Shown: positions 34,710 through 43,053, numbered from the stretch's first letter. The stretch is DNA of 64,000 bases from Ruminococcus sp. AM22-13 (GCF_003471165.1 NZ_QRIL01000006.1:417-64416), one strand, 5' to 3'. Numbers and translations are program-made. The notes: generated by a model not told the origin, from the letters alone.

Positions 34710-34847
34710 ATGAATTCTGAATTTTATGAAGAAGTACCTGTTCTCTCCAGAGAAGAGGCTATCGCTATTTTAAACACCCCGAATGATGAACTTAATACAC
34801 TAATCGACCGCGCCAAAAACTTACGCTATAAAAGGAGATTTTTCTGA
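34710..34847 (+). CDS. 45-aa ORF resembling the biotin synthase N-terminus
   Basis: ATG 34710, with AGGAAGGA about 11 nt upstream, opens a 45-codon frame: VPVLSREEAIAILNTPNDEL then NTLIDRAKNLRYKRRFF. This matches the helical N-terminal segment of biotin synthase (S-R-E-E-A-x-x-L-L-x-x-P-x-x-E-L-x-x-L-x-x-x-A-x-x-L-R-x-x-x-F), and stops exactly where the radical SAM core would begin. The bioY start codon lies 1 nt after its stop and the bioY ribosome-binding site (AAAGGAG) is inside it, so translation is probably coupled. It may be a bioB relic, or a retained leader or partner peptide. Confidence 0.6.
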   Translation: MNSEFYEEVPVLSREEAIAILNTPNDELNTLIDRAKNLRYKRRFF

Positions 34848-34848
34848 C

Positions 34849-35394
34849 ATGAACCAGACCCAAAATATTACCGTGCCTCATAGTAAAACTTACGATATAA
34901 CCATGACCGCACTGATGGCAGCCGTTACCTGTATTCTTGCCCCACTATCTATTCCAATCGGTCCAGTTCCGATTTCATTCACTAATCTGGCAATATATCT
35001 GTCTCTGTATCTTCTTGGATGGAAAAAGGGAACCGTCAGTTATCTGATCTATCTGTTAATGGGGTTCGTGGGACTTCCGGTATTTTCCGGATTCACTGGC
35101 GGTCCTGCGAAGCTGGCAGGTCCTACAGGTGGATATATCATTGGATTTATCGTCATGGCAGTCATTGCCGGACTGGTTATAGATAACTGTCACAAACCAT
35201 GGATACAGCTTATCGGCATGATTGTCGGAACTATTGTATGTTATCTTTTCGGAACAATATGGTTCTGTATCGTTGCGGATTACACTTTTAAAGCAGCTCT
35301 TGCAGTCTGTGTAATCCCATTTATTCCTGCCGATCTGATAAAAATGATTATTGCTATGATCATTGGACCGATGATAAAGAAAAGAATACGATAA
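34849..35394 (+). CDS. bioY: Biotin transporter BioY
   Basis: A 181-aa integral membrane S-component of the ECF biotin transporter. Six hydrophobic segments are visible. The family motifs LSIPIGPVPISFTNLAIYL, then VGLPVFSGFTGGPAKLAGPT and GGYIIGFI, are clear. Biotin import would use the ECF-A/A'/T module encoded elsewhere. It is translationally coupled to the BioB-like mini-ORF. Together with the lack of an intact bioB here, this points to a biotin scavenger, but other loci are not visible. Ends at a strong terminator (35400-35446). Confidence 0.96.
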   Translation: MNQTQNITVPHSKTYDITMTALMAAVTCILAPLSIPIGPVPISFTNLAIYLSLYLLGWKKGTVSYLIYLLMGFVGLPVFSGFTGGPAKLAGPTGGYIIGFIVMAVIAGLVIDNCHKPWIQLIGMIVGTIVCYLFGTIWFCIVADYTFKAALAVCVIPFIPADLIKMIIAMIIGPMIKKRIR

Positions 35395-35399
35395 TATCG

Positions 35400-35446
35400 A
35401 AAGCGACCATACAAGAATATAATATTCCTGTATAGTCGCTTTTTTA
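35400..35446 (+). terminator. bioY terminator
   Basis: AAAGCGAC...GTCGCTTT with ATACA/TGTAT and GAATA/TATTC inside, followed by seven T. Confidence 0.9.
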
Positions 35447-35456
35447 CCGTTTATCA

Positions 35457-35508
35457 AACGGATACTCACAATCTGCTTTCGCTATGTGATTCTACACCGA
35501 ATAACTGT
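35457..35508. repeat. Partial copy of repeat R2
   Basis: CGGATACTCACAATCTGCTT and CACCGAATAACTG parallel CGGATATTCGCAATCCGCTT and AACCGAATAACTG at 33198-33243, with about 75-80 percent identity; the second and third palindromes are missing. Confidence 0.5.
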
Positions 35509-35525
35509 CTTATTTTACCTATTCA

Positions 35526-36500
35526 TTATAATGTTCCGGTGATTTTTTCTGAATCATCATTGCTATCAATCAACTGCTCGCAGCTAAACAATTCCCTGAC
35601 TGCACTTTCATATACAACACATTTCTCAGTTTTTTTTATTTTCTTGGCATACTTTTTATTATTTGTAAACATCGGTATCAGATAAGACCACAACTCTTTC
35701 ATGCGAAATAGAATATTTCTGTCCCCGGACAGATCTTCACAGTATTCATTATACATAATATCATGAAATCTGCGGATTTCTTCTTTTGAGGCAGGTGCAC
35801 CACCACGTATTTCTCTGGCAAGTGCAGGATTTCTTAGTGTTCCTCTGCCTGTCATGATACATTCTAGCGCTGGAAAACGTTCTTTCAGGCTAAGATAGTC
35901 CTTTGCTGTGACGATATCTCCATTATAGCACACTGGGGTCTTTGAATGTTCCAGTGCCTCCCCAAATGTTTCATGACGCGGTGTATTTTTATAATAATCC
36001 TTCTGCACTCTTGGATGAATGATCAATTCCTCCAGAGGATATTTGTTATAGATTGTCAGCAAGTCCTCAAATTCATCCGGCGCATCCATTCCCAGACGGG
36101 TTTTTATGGAAATCTTCACATCGCATTTACGAAATATCTCATCCAGAAATTTATCCAGTTCATCCGGTCTGTCCAGAAAACCTGCTCCTCTGCCTTTCGT
36201 TACAACAGTCTTTGATGGACAGCCGAGATTCAGATTTACTTCATTGTAACCATATTCCTGCAGCGTTTCCGCTGTCCGAATAAAATCTTCTGCATTCTTT
36301 GTCAGAATCTGCGGAACTGCATACATCCCTTCATTGTTCTCAGGCGCAATGTCCTTCTTCTCTCTTGTGCTGAGATGACCTTTTTGATTCGGAAGAATAA
36401 ATGGAATAAAATATTTATCAAATCCTCCAAAGCACTGATAAAGTGCACGTCTGTATGTGTATCCTGTGATTCCCTCAAGTGGAGCTAAATATATTTTCAT
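35526..36500 (-). CDS. tRNA-dihydrouridine synthase family protein
   Basis: A 324-aa FMN-dependent TIM-barrel enzyme of the Dus family, which reduces uridine to dihydrouridine in tRNA D-loops. MKIYLAPLEGITGYTYRRA at the N-terminus, the catalytic Cys in NEVNLNLGCPSKTV, KISIKTRLGM, the phosphate-binding GDIVTAKDY and IMTGRGTLRNPALAREI are all intact. The C-terminal helical tRNA-binding domain is present, ending in a variable tail. It belongs to a Clostridia subgroup shorter in the barrel than DusB. Divergent from sigK; ATG 36500 follows AGGAGAA. Confidence 0.9.
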   Translation of the reverse strand: MKIYLAPLEGITGYTYRRALYQCFGGFDKYFIPFILPNQKGHLSTREKKDIAPENNEGMYAVPQILTKNAEDFIRTAETLQEYGYNEVNLNLGCPSKTVVTKGRGAGFLDRPDELDKFLDEIFRKCDVKISIKTRLGMDAPDEFEDLLTIYNKYPLEELIIHPRVQKDYYKNTPRHETFGEALEHSKTPVCYNGDIVTAKDYLSLKERFPALECIMTGRGTLRNPALAREIRGGAPASKEEIRRFHDIMYNEYCEDLSGDRNILFRMKELWSYLIPMFTNNKKYAKKIKKTEKCVVYESAVRELFSCEQLIDSNDDSEKITGTL

Positions 36501-36690
36501 GTGTTTCTCCTGTTTATTATATTTTTATATACTCATCTGTATAATGCTGACTACTGCACTCTGCAACATTTTAGCTCATTCATGCAAACAAAGGTAAACA
36601 ATCAACAATTACTATATACGTTTTCTCTACAATTATCGTTTTCTATTCTATCGTTTTATCCAATTCCCGTCAAATCATTTCTGGGAAAAG

Positions 36691-36719
36691 CACAGACCCC
36701 TCGTCCATTACATAAACTA
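36691..36719 (+). promoter_or_regulatory. Sigma-K/sigma-E-like promoter of sigK
   Basis: CACA (36691-36694), 16-bp spacer, CATAAACTA (36711-36719). It fits the sigma-K consensus (AC then CATAnnnTA) and also resembles the related sigma-E -10. The start site would fall about 25 nt before the TTG start, leaving room for the CGAGGT ribosome-binding site. Confidence 0.5.
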
Positions 36720-36746
36720 TATAGAAATCCCCTTCGAGGTAAGAAT

Positions 36747-37376
36747 TTGAAGGCTTTTTTGAAACCTTTGTCCATATCGCAGGAAAAATATTATCTTCAA
36801 AAATATCAGGAGGGTGATTCTCAGGCTAAGAATATCCTGATTGAACATAATCTCCGGCTGGTGGCTCATGTAGTAAAAAAGTACCAGGGAACCGGTGAAG
36901 ATACAGACGACCTGATTTCTATCGGCACGATTGGGCTGATCAAGGCAGTCACAACCTTTGATCCACAGAAAGCTTCACGCCTGTCTACTTATGCTGCCAG
37001 ATGTATAGAAAATGAGCTTCTGATGTTCTTTCGTTCTAAGAAAAAGCATTCGAGGGAAGTGTCTCTATATGAGCCTATTGGCACAGACAAAGAAGGAAAT
37101 GAAATTAATCTGCTTGATGTGATAGAGAGTACACCTATAGATATTGTGGAGGATTGTTACATCAGAGAAAACACTTCTTATCTTCTGAAATCCCTGAAAA
37201 AAATCCTGTCAGAAAAAGAATACCAGGTAATCTGTTATCGATACGGTTTGTTTGGCATGGAAGAAGAAACACAACGCGAAATCGCCCGAAAACTCTGCAT
37301 CAGCCGTTCCTATGTCTCCAGAATCGAAAAAAATGCCTTGCAAAAACTTCGCGGACTTTTTCCTCAAATGCAGTAA
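36747..37376 (+). CDS. sigK: Late mother-cell sigma factor SigK
   Basis: About 209 aa from TTG 36747, chosen because CGAGGT precedes it and the homology begins right there (KAFLKPLSISQEKYYLQKYQ). The frame stays open 82 codons upstream but without family-like sequence. Region 2: [56 protein letters not shown]. Region 4: LSEKEYQVICYRYGL, then EIARKLCISRSYVSRIEKNA. VSLYEPIGTDKEGNEINLLD is a SigK-type linker. It directs late coat and lysis genes. No hydrophobic pro-sequence is encoded, as in Clostridioides difficile. The terminator stem overlaps the stop codon. Confidence 0.9.
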   Translation: MKAFLKPLSISQEKYYLQKYQEGDSQAKNILIEHNLRLVAHVVKKYQGTGEDTDDLISIGTIGLIKAVTTFDPQKASRLSTYAARCIENELLMFFRSKKKHSREVSLYEPIGTDKEGNEINLLDVIESTPIDIVEDCYIRENTSYLLKSLKKILSEKEYQVICYRYGLFGMEEETQREIARKLCISRSYVSRIEKNALQKLRGLFPQMQ

Positions 37377-37412
37377 ACGCAGCCAACGTTAATTTTGTTG
37401 GCTGCGTTTACT
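37372..37412. terminator. 16-bp hairpin between convergent sigK and trhP
   Basis: Perfect 16-nt arms (37372-37387 and 37397-37412) with a 9-nt loop, overlapping the sigK stop. T tracts are weak on both sides, yet its place between convergent genes supports a bidirectional terminator. Confidence 0.75.
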
Positions 37413-37422
37413 GTATCTATCT

Positions 37423-38646
37423 CTATTCAGCTCTTCTAAGCAGATCATAAACATCAATCTCTGTTCCCAGATCTACAAACAGCTTCTGCTGTGCATGAGG
37501 TGCGCTCTCCATCGGATTACCCTCTTCATCATAAATTCCCTTTACAGTAACAGATACATTCTGTCCGTCCGGTTTCATGATCTCAATCGTCTCACCTACT
37601 GAGAACTTATTTCTCTGTGTGATCTGCGCATAGCCACGTTCATCAACAGCTTCTGCAAATCCCAGATAAGTATATTCTTTCTGATAAGTATTATTATCGT
37701 AAATCTGTGTATTCTCATCCGGTTTTCCATAGAAAAATCCGGTCGTGAACTGTCTGTAAGTACAGTTGGAAATCTGCTCCTGATACCATGGCATATTTGC
37801 CTGATATTTCTCAGGACTCTCCATATAATCATCAATTGCCTTGCGGTAGGTTCTGGCAACTGTCGCAACATAAAGAGCAGTTTTCATACGTCCCTCTATC
37901 TTCAGGCTGTCAATTCCGCTGTTGATCACATCATCCATATGCTCAATCATGCAGAGATCCTTTGAATTGAAAATGTAGGTTCCTCTCTCATTCTCAAATA
38001 CCGGCATATATTCTCCCGGGCGTTTCTCCTCAACGATGGAATATTTCCAGCGGCATGGATGGGTACAGGCACCCTGATTTGCATCACGACCAGCCAGATA
38101 ATTGCTGAGCAGGCATCTTCCTGAATAGGAAATACACATAGCACCATGAATAAATGTCTCAATTTCCATATCATCAGGAATATGTTCTCTGATTTCTCTG
38201 ATCTCCGCAAGGGAAAGTTCCCTGGCTGTTACTACACGTTTCGCACCCAGATTATACCAGAAACGATAGGTTTCATAGTTTGTATTATTTGCCTGTGTAC
38301 TGATATGTCGCTCAATCTCCGGACAGATTTCCTTTGCATACATATAGATTCCCGGATCAGCAATGATCAGGGCATCCGGTTTCAGTTCTTTCAGCTCTGT
38401 CAGATATTCTCTGACTCCCGCCAGATCATAATTATGAGCCAGAATATTTACAGTTACATAAACCTTTACTCCATGTTCATGGGCAAAGACAATTCCCTCT
38501 TTCATATCATCATGGGAAAAATTCTTGGCTTTAGCTCTCAGTCCAAAGGCTTCTCCACCGATATATACAGCATCTGCTCCGAAAATAACAGCAATCTTTA
38601 ACACCTCAAGGCTGCTTGCCGGAACCAGCAATTCTATTTTTCTCAT
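37423..38646 (-). CDS. trhP: Peptidase U32-family tRNA hydroxylation protein TrhP
   Basis: A 407-aa protein of the U32 family, now known to make 5-hydroxyuridine at tRNA wobble position 34 from prephenate-dependent chemistry. Landmarks: LLVPASSLEVLKIAVIFGADAVYIGG at the N-terminus (say residues 5-30), VYVTVNILAHNYD, DPGIYMYAKEICP, HGAMCISYSGRCLLSNYLAGRDANQGACTHPCRW with the four conserved Cys, and DSLKIEGRMKTALYVA. A C-terminal beta-barrel (VGETIEIMKPDG) completes it. It lies 5 bp downstream of trmR, whose product methylates the same uridine, so the pair encodes the mo5U pathway. Confidence 0.9.
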   Translation of the reverse strand: MRKIELLVPASSLEVLKIAVIFGADAVYIGGEAFGLRAKAKNFSHDDMKEGIVFAHEHGVKVYVTVNILAHNYDLAGVREYLTELKELKPDALIIADPGIYMYAKEICPEIERHISTQANNTNYETYRFWYNLGAKRVVTARELSLAEIREIREHIPDDMEIETFIHGAMCISYSGRCLLSNYLAGRDANQGACTHPCRWKYSIVEEKRPGEYMPVFENERGTYIFNSKDLCMIEHMDDVINSGIDSLKIEGRMKTALYVATVARTYRKAIDDYMESPEKYQANMPWYQEQISNCTYRQFTTGFFYGKPDENTQIYDNNTYQKEYTYLGFAEAVDERGYAQITQRNKFSVGETIEIMKPDGQNVSVTVKGIYDEEGNPMESAPHAQQKLFVDLGTEIDVYDLLRRAE

Positions 38647-38651
38647 ATTGT

Positions 38652-39296
38652 TTACTCCTGTTTCACACTGACCGTAACTCCGTCTCCCAGAGGAATGATC
38701 GAAGTTATCAGGGCTGGATTATGTTTCAGTTCATACAGATACTCCCGCATCCGTTTATATATAGTTCTGTTTCTGCGCTCCACCAGATAATGGGATTCTA
38801 TAATATCCCCCTCCTGAAGCACATTGTCAGAAATAAGAACACTGCCCTTTCGCATAAGACGCATTACATCCGGAAGCCAGTTAATATACTGTCCTTTTGC
38901 AGCATCCATAAAAATCATGTCAAAAGAACCATCCAGTTCTTTTAATATCTGTCCGGCATCTCCCTCCAGCAGAGTAATCTGTGATTCACGACCGGCTTCT
39001 TTGAAGTTCGCTTTTGCAATAGGAATCCTTTTCTCATAATTCTCTATTGTCACAATTTCCAGATCCTTTGTTCCATATTCACACATAAGAAGTGTGGAGA
39101 AGCCAATGGCTGTCCCCACCTCCAGAATACGCTTCGGCTGGTTTAAAGCCAGAAACATTTTCATAAAACTCTGCATTTCTCTCCGGATGATCGGTACACG
39201 TTCCTTTATGGCATACTGTTCCAGATTCTCAAGGAACGGTGTATTTCCCATATCCAGTGAATTGATATAGGTACGCATTCGCTCGTCAACTATCAC
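38652..39296 (-). CDS. trmR: tRNA 5-hydroxyuridine O-methyltransferase TrmR
   Basis: A 214-aa class I SAM-dependent O-methyltransferase (methyltransf_3/YrrM type) that converts ho5U34 to mo5U34. RILEVGTAIGFSTLLMCEYG is the SAM-binding motif I, IVTIENYEKRIPIAKANF motif II, SFDMIFMDAAKGQYINWLPD the metal-binding region and SDNVLQEGD a later ligand. The start is GTG 39296, overlapping the upstream MltG-like stop by 4 nt (GTGA), with AAGGGG about 10 nt away. Upstream of trhP in one operon. Confidence 0.9.
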   Translation of the reverse strand: MIVDERMRTYINSLDMGNTPFLENLEQYAIKERVPIIRREMQSFMKMFLALNQPKRILEVGTAIGFSTLLMCEYGTKDLEIVTIENYEKRIPIAKANFKEAGRESQITLLEGDAGQILKELDGSFDMIFMDAAKGQYINWLPDVMRLMRKGSVLISDNVLQEGDIIESHYLVERRNRTIYKRMREYLYELKHNPALITSIIPLGDGVTVSVKQE

Positions 39297-39697
39297 GAAT
39301 CACTTACCCCTTCCTGTTCATCATCTCCTGCCAGAATTCCCATGATACGGTTCGGTGTATATGCTGTACTCAAGAGATAAGTTCCCGGCTGAAGCTGACC
39401 ATGATAGGTAGAAAGCCTCTCCTGCACATAAAATACAGGAGCACTCTCGATCAGTCCTTTTTTCTGAAGAGTTTTGGCAATTTTGTATAAAGAATCATCT
39501 TCCTTAATTACCACGGTAACTTCCTGTCCCTCTCCAGGACTCATTGCATGCTGATTAAATACATCATGCCCAAACTGAAAAGAAGACTTTCCGATCCAGA
39601 AAAGCAACACTACCACACAAACATAAAGTGCGATTTTAAAAAACACGCCGGCTACAACAACGCCAGCCGCACCTGCACGTTCTTTGGTATCACTCAT
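39293..39697 (-). CDS. MltG N-terminal-domain protein without catalytic domain
   Basis: A 134-aa membrane protein. Residues about 18-42 are one transmembrane helix (GVFFKIALYVCVVVLLFWIG). After it comes a LysM-like segment of the MltG/YceG family: EVTVVIKEDDSLYKIAKTLQ, GLIESAPVFYVQERLS and LQPGTYLLSTAYTPNRIMGIL. In true MltG (about 330-380 aa) the endolytic transglycosylase domain with its catalytic Glu follows; here the gene simply ends. The clean operon fit (GTGA overlap with trmR) suggests a retained short form, not decay. It might modulate peptidoglycan strand release or compete with full MltG. Confidence 0.8.
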   Translation of the reverse strand: MSDTKERAGAAGVVVAGVFFKIALYVCVVVLLFWIGKSSFQFGHDVFNQHAMSPGEGQEVTVVIKEDDSLYKIAKTLQKKGLIESAPVFYVQERLSTYHGQLQPGTYLLSTAYTPNRIMGILAGDDEQEGVSDS

Positions 39698-39825
39698 AAA
39701 CTATTTCCTTTCTGCAATTCTAATGTTTACAGCAACTGTTCCGTACTCTCACAAATCCAGATTGACAGACAGTTACTACTTACGCTACTGTGCAGGATAC
39801 CACCTGTCGGATGATTTCCTGTAAT

Positions 39826-40173
39826 TTACAGTGCACCAGGGATATCCATGTCGATGCCTTCTGCCAGTTTTACGCAAATCTTCTGCATCATTTTGCAGAG
39901 AGCAAGCTCTGCATCCAGATATGCATTTACTTCCGGATGTCTGCGAAGCTCTGCAGATTCCTTTCCCATCTGTTCTACAACATCGAACAGATTATCTGAG
40001 CCACATTCATTCTGAACTCTGTAGTTATCTCCTCTGAAAGCATCCACTCTTTTCTTCAGTTCAGGTTTTTGCTTCAAAATCTCATTCTGCTTCTGAAACT
40101 CCACATATTCAGGACTCTCCTTAAAGGCTTCCAGAAGGCTGCTGATATTTTCATCTATTGTATTTGATTTCAT
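39826..40173 (-). CDS. YlbF/YmcA family protein
   Basis: A 115-aa helical protein of the YlbF/YmcA (DUF964, com_ylbF) family: LLEAFKESPEYVEFQKQNEI, then LKQKPELKKRVDAFR, and DVVEQMGKESAELRRHPEVN with ALCKMMQKICVKLAEGID. In Bacillus, YlbF, YmcA and YaaT form a complex that tunes RNase Y and phosphorelay-linked processes such as sporulation and competence. Here it lies one base pair downstream of the RNase J gene, so a link to mRNA maturation is a fair inference. ATG 40173. Confidence 0.88.
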   Translation of the reverse strand: MKSNTIDENISSLLEAFKESPEYVEFQKQNEILKQKPELKKRVDAFRGDNYRVQNECGSDNLFDVVEQMGKESAELRRHPEVNAYLDAELALCKMMQKICVKLAEGIDMDIPGAL

Positions 40174-40174
40174 T

Positions 40175-42070
40175 TTATGCCTCCATAATGATCGGCAGGA
40201 TCATCGGACTTCTCTTGGTACGTTTCCATAAGAATTCGCTGAGCGCATCTTTTACAACAGTTTTGATCTTGCCCCAATCTGTAATATTACGTTCCAGACA
40301 AGAATCCAGTGCATTCTCTACTACCTCTCTTGCGTGATCCATCAGATCCTCGGACTCTCTTACATATACGAAACCTCGGGAAACAATGTCCGGTCCTGCA
40401 AGAATTACATTGCTGTGACGCTCTAAGGTTACCACAACAATCATGATTCCGTCTTCTGCAAGATGCTGACGGTCACGAAGAACGATATTACCTACATCTC
40501 CTACTCCAAGTCCGTCAACCAGGATCGCACCTGTGTGTACGGTTCCTGTTATCTGTGCGCTCTGGTTGTCAAGCTCCAGAATATTTCCGGATGCAAGAAC
40601 AAAGATATTCTCTTTCGGAATTCCCAGTTCTTCTACTACATTCTTCTGGGCTGTCAGATGTCTGTATTCACCATGAACCGGAATTGCATATTTCGGTTTA
40701 ACCAGAGAATAGATCAGTTTGATTTCCTCCTGGCATGCATGTCCGGAAACATGAACATCCTGGAAGATAACTTTTGCACCCTTCATGGAAAGTTCATTGA
40801 TAACCTTGGATACCGCTTTCTCATTTCCAGGAATCGGATTGGAACTGAAAATAATCGTATCATTCGGTTTAATCACGATTTTCTTGTGGATATTCGCTGC
40901 CATACGGGAAAGCGCAGCCATAGATTCACCCTGGCTTCCTGTTGTAATCAGCACTACCTGCTCATCCGGATAATTCTTAACCTGATCGATCTCAATCAAG
41001 GTCTGATCCGGAATGCGGAGATATCCAAGCTCTGCTGCAGTAGTAATAACATTTACCATGCTGCGGCCTTCCACTGCAACCTTACGGCCAAATCGATATG
41101 CTGTATTGATGATCTGCTGTACACGGTCTACATTAGACGCAAAAGTCGCGATAATGATTCTGTTTGTCTTATATTCATTAAAGAGATTATCGAATACATG
41201 TCCAACAGAACGCTCAGACATCGTAAATCCACTTCTCTCAGCATTTGTACTGTCGCACATCAGTGCCAGTACACCTTTCTTGCCGATCTCGGCAAAACGC
41301 TGCAGATCAATGGCATCTCCAAATACAGGTGTGTAATCCACTTTAAAGTCACCTGTATGCACTACGATACCTGCCGGTGAATAGATTGCCAGTGCAGATG
41401 CATCCTGGATGCTGTGGTTTGTCTTTATAAATTCAATAGAAAAATCTCCAAGATTGATGACCTGTCCATGTTTTACTTCTTTTAATTTGGTGGTGCGGGT
41501 CATATTGTGTTCTTTCAGCTTATTTGCAATCAGGGCAATGGTAAGCTTTGTAGAGTAAACCGGAACGTTTACATCTTTAAGAACATACGGCAGCGCACCG
41601 ATATGATCCTCATGTCCATGTGTGATCACAAAGCCTTTTACCTTGGAAATATTTTCTTTCAGATAAGTCACATCCGGAATGACAAGATCAATTCCCAGCA
41701 TATCATCTTCCGGGAAAGCAAGTCCGCAGTCTACTACCACGATGCTGTCCTCATATTCAAATGCTGTGATATTCATTCCGATCTGTTCCAGACCGCCAAG
41801 TGGAATGATCTTTAATCTGGATGTCGGTTTCTTTGGTTTACGTGGAACACTCTTTACCGGATTCTTAAATGGTACCGGCTTTCCGCTCTTCTCTTTATCC
41901 GTTACAGCTTTACGATCCTGTATCGGTTTTCTTCCATGAGTGTTCCTGTGCTGCGGTTTATATTTATAATTCTTCGGTCGGTTATATGGTCTTCTCTGGC
42001 CATGACCGGACTGTCCTTCATGATTTTCACGTGCTTCGTTATTATATTGGTTGTTATTTTCGTTATTCAA
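40175..42070 (-). CDS. rnj: Ribonuclease J
   Basis: A 631-aa beta-CASP metallo-beta-lactamase ribonuclease with 5' exo- and endonuclease activity in mRNA decay and rRNA maturation. It starts at TTG 42070 behind GGAGG. Residues 1-80 are a basic, disordered Asn/Gln/Arg/Pro-rich extension (NENNNQYNNEARENHEGQSG) not present in Bacillus RNase J1. The core then begins LKIIPLGGLEQIGMNITAFE, with the metal motif ITHGHEDHIGAL, LMCDSTNAERSGFT, the beta-CASP segment ATFASNVDRVQQI, and HVSGHACQEEIKL with HGEYRHLTAQ. The C-terminal domain is complete. It is followed by the YlbF gene. Confidence 0.96.
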   Translation of the reverse strand: MNNENNNQYNNEARENHEGQSGHGQRRPYNRPKNYKYKPQHRNTHGRKPIQDRKAVTDKEKSGKPVPFKNPVKSVPRKPKKPTSRLKIIPLGGLEQIGMNITAFEYEDSIVVVDCGLAFPEDDMLGIDLVIPDVTYLKENISKVKGFVITHGHEDHIGALPYVLKDVNVPVYSTKLTIALIANKLKEHNMTRTTKLKEVKHGQVINLGDFSIEFIKTNHSIQDASALAIYSPAGIVVHTGDFKVDYTPVFGDAIDLQRFAEIGKKGVLALMCDSTNAERSGFTMSERSVGHVFDNLFNEYKTNRIIIATFASNVDRVQQIINTAYRFGRKVAVEGRSMVNVITTAAELGYLRIPDQTLIEIDQVKNYPDEQVVLITTGSQGESMAALSRMAANIHKKIVIKPNDTIIFSSNPIPGNEKAVSKVINELSMKGAKVIFQDVHVSGHACQEEIKLIYSLVKPKYAIPVHGEYRHLTAQKNVVEELGIPKENIFVLASGNILELDNQSAQITGTVHTGAILVDGLGVGDVGNIVLRDRQHLAEDGIMIVVVTLERHSNVILAGPDIVSRGFVYVRESEDLMDHAREVVENALDSCLERNITDWGKIKTVVKDALSEFLWKRTKRSPMILPIIMEA

Positions 42071-42086
42071 GCATTACACCTCCCGG

Positions 42087-42344
42087 CTACATTTCAAGGT
42101 CTACGTCATCTAACATCTGTTCAAATACTTTAAAAACTGCCTGCAGTTCGTCCTCGTCCTCGACCATCTCATAGCAGGCTTCCTGACTGTCATCCTCTGA
42201 CACATCTTTAAAAATATAGGCAGTCGCCTCATCATCCATAGAGTCAGATACCAGAAGATATGCGATTCCTCCGATTCTGGTCTGCTCTTCTACATAAAAC
42301 TCCGCTTCTGTTCCGTCCTCGAGCTGAAATTTAATCTTATCCAT
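42087..42344 (-). CDS. yrzB: DUF1292 protein (YrzB-like)
   Basis: An 85-aa acidic protein of the DUF1292 family: KIKFQLEDGTEAEFYVEEQT, then IGGIAYLLVSDS, ATAYIFKDVSED and VFKVFEQMLDD. It is encoded between ruvX and the RNase J gene. The ireB-ruvX-yrzB order is conserved in Firmicutes; the role of YrzB is unknown. ATG 42344 with GGAGATTGA upstream. Confidence 0.88.
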   Translation of the reverse strand: MDKIKFQLEDGTEAEFYVEEQTRIGGIAYLLVSDSMDDEATAYIFKDVSEDDSQEACYEMVEDEDELQAVFKVFEQMLDDVDLEM

Positions 42345-42356
42345 TTTATCAATCTC

Positions 42357-42779
42357 CTAACAGGACAGGGAATCCAGATATCCCTGCAAAATAAAAACAG
42401 CTGCCAGCTGATCCAGATACTGTTTACGATTCTCTCTGCGCACACTGGCTTCCATTAAAGTACGATTGGCTTCTACTGTAGTCAGACGCTCGTCCCACAT
42501 GATCACTTCCAGACCTGTCCGTCTCTCCAGCATTTCCTTAAACTCCAGTGATTTCTGGGCACGTTCTCCAATCGTATTATTCATATTCTTCGGATATCCA
42601 AGTACGATCCGTTCCACCTGATACTCCGAAATAAGTTCTTCTATACGGGCAAGTGTCTGGCGCAGGTGATTCTCCTGCTTACGCCAGATTGTCTCCACTC
42701 CCTGCGCGGTGATTCCCAGCGGATCACTGATTGCCACACCGACTGTTTTTGAGCCATAATCTAATCCCAGGATTCTCAT
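42357..42779 (-). CDS. ruvX: Holliday junction resolvase-like RuvX/YqgF
   Basis: A 140-aa RNase H-fold protein. [20 protein letters not shown] carries the first catalytic Asp; [20 protein letters not shown] and [17 protein letters not shown] with a Glu and [15 protein letters not shown] complete the active site. The family has been assigned both Holliday junction resolution and 16S pre-rRNA 5'-end processing; the second is better supported in E. coli. It starts 1 bp after the ireB stop, so it is co-translated. Confidence 0.93.
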   Translation of the reverse strand: MRILGLDYGSKTVGVAISDPLGITAQGVETIWRKQENHLRQTLARIEELISEYQVERIVLGYPKNMNNTIGERAQKSLEFKEMLERRTGLEVIMWDERLTTVEANRTLMEASVRRENRKQYLDQLAAVFILQGYLDSLSC

Positions 42780-42780
42780 A

Positions 42781-43053
42781 TCAGCGTTCCCAGGATTTAT
42801 TCTTAATATACTCGTTTAAAAGTTCCTCTACCAGTTCATCACGCTCTACTTTCATGATCATGCTTCTTGCGCCCTTATGGCTGGTAATATAAGTAGGATC
42901 TCCGGACATAATATATCCAACGATCTGATTGACCGGATTATATCCTTTCTCATCCATTGCTGTGTAAACGAGGTCCAGTACCTCTTTTACCTGAAGCTCC
43001 TGGTCTGGTTTTGTTCTGAAATATTGGGTATTACCCAGATTGTTCTCTGCCAT
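42781..43053 (-). CDS. ireB: IreB family regulatory phosphoprotein
   Basis: A 90-aa protein (DUF965) with the family sequence [40 protein letters not shown] and [18 protein letters not shown]. In enterococci IreB is a negative regulator of cephalosporin resistance and a substrate of the Ser/Thr kinase IreK; the N-terminal Thr region seen here (NTQYFRT) corresponds to that phosphosite. ATG 43053 follows AAGGACGTG; 23 upstream codons are not conserved. First gene of ireB-ruvX-yrzB. Confidence 0.92.
   Translation of the reverse strand: MAENNLGNTQYFRTKPDQELQVKEVLDLVYTAMDEKGYNPVNQIVGYIMSGDPTYITSHKGARSMIMKVERDELVEELLNEYIKNKSWER

Noticed and set aside
36501-36746. 82-codon N-terminal extension of SigK as a pro-sequence
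   Set aside because: It lacks a start with a ribosome-binding site and does not resemble the short hydrophobic SigK pro-peptide; a promoter appears to lie within it.
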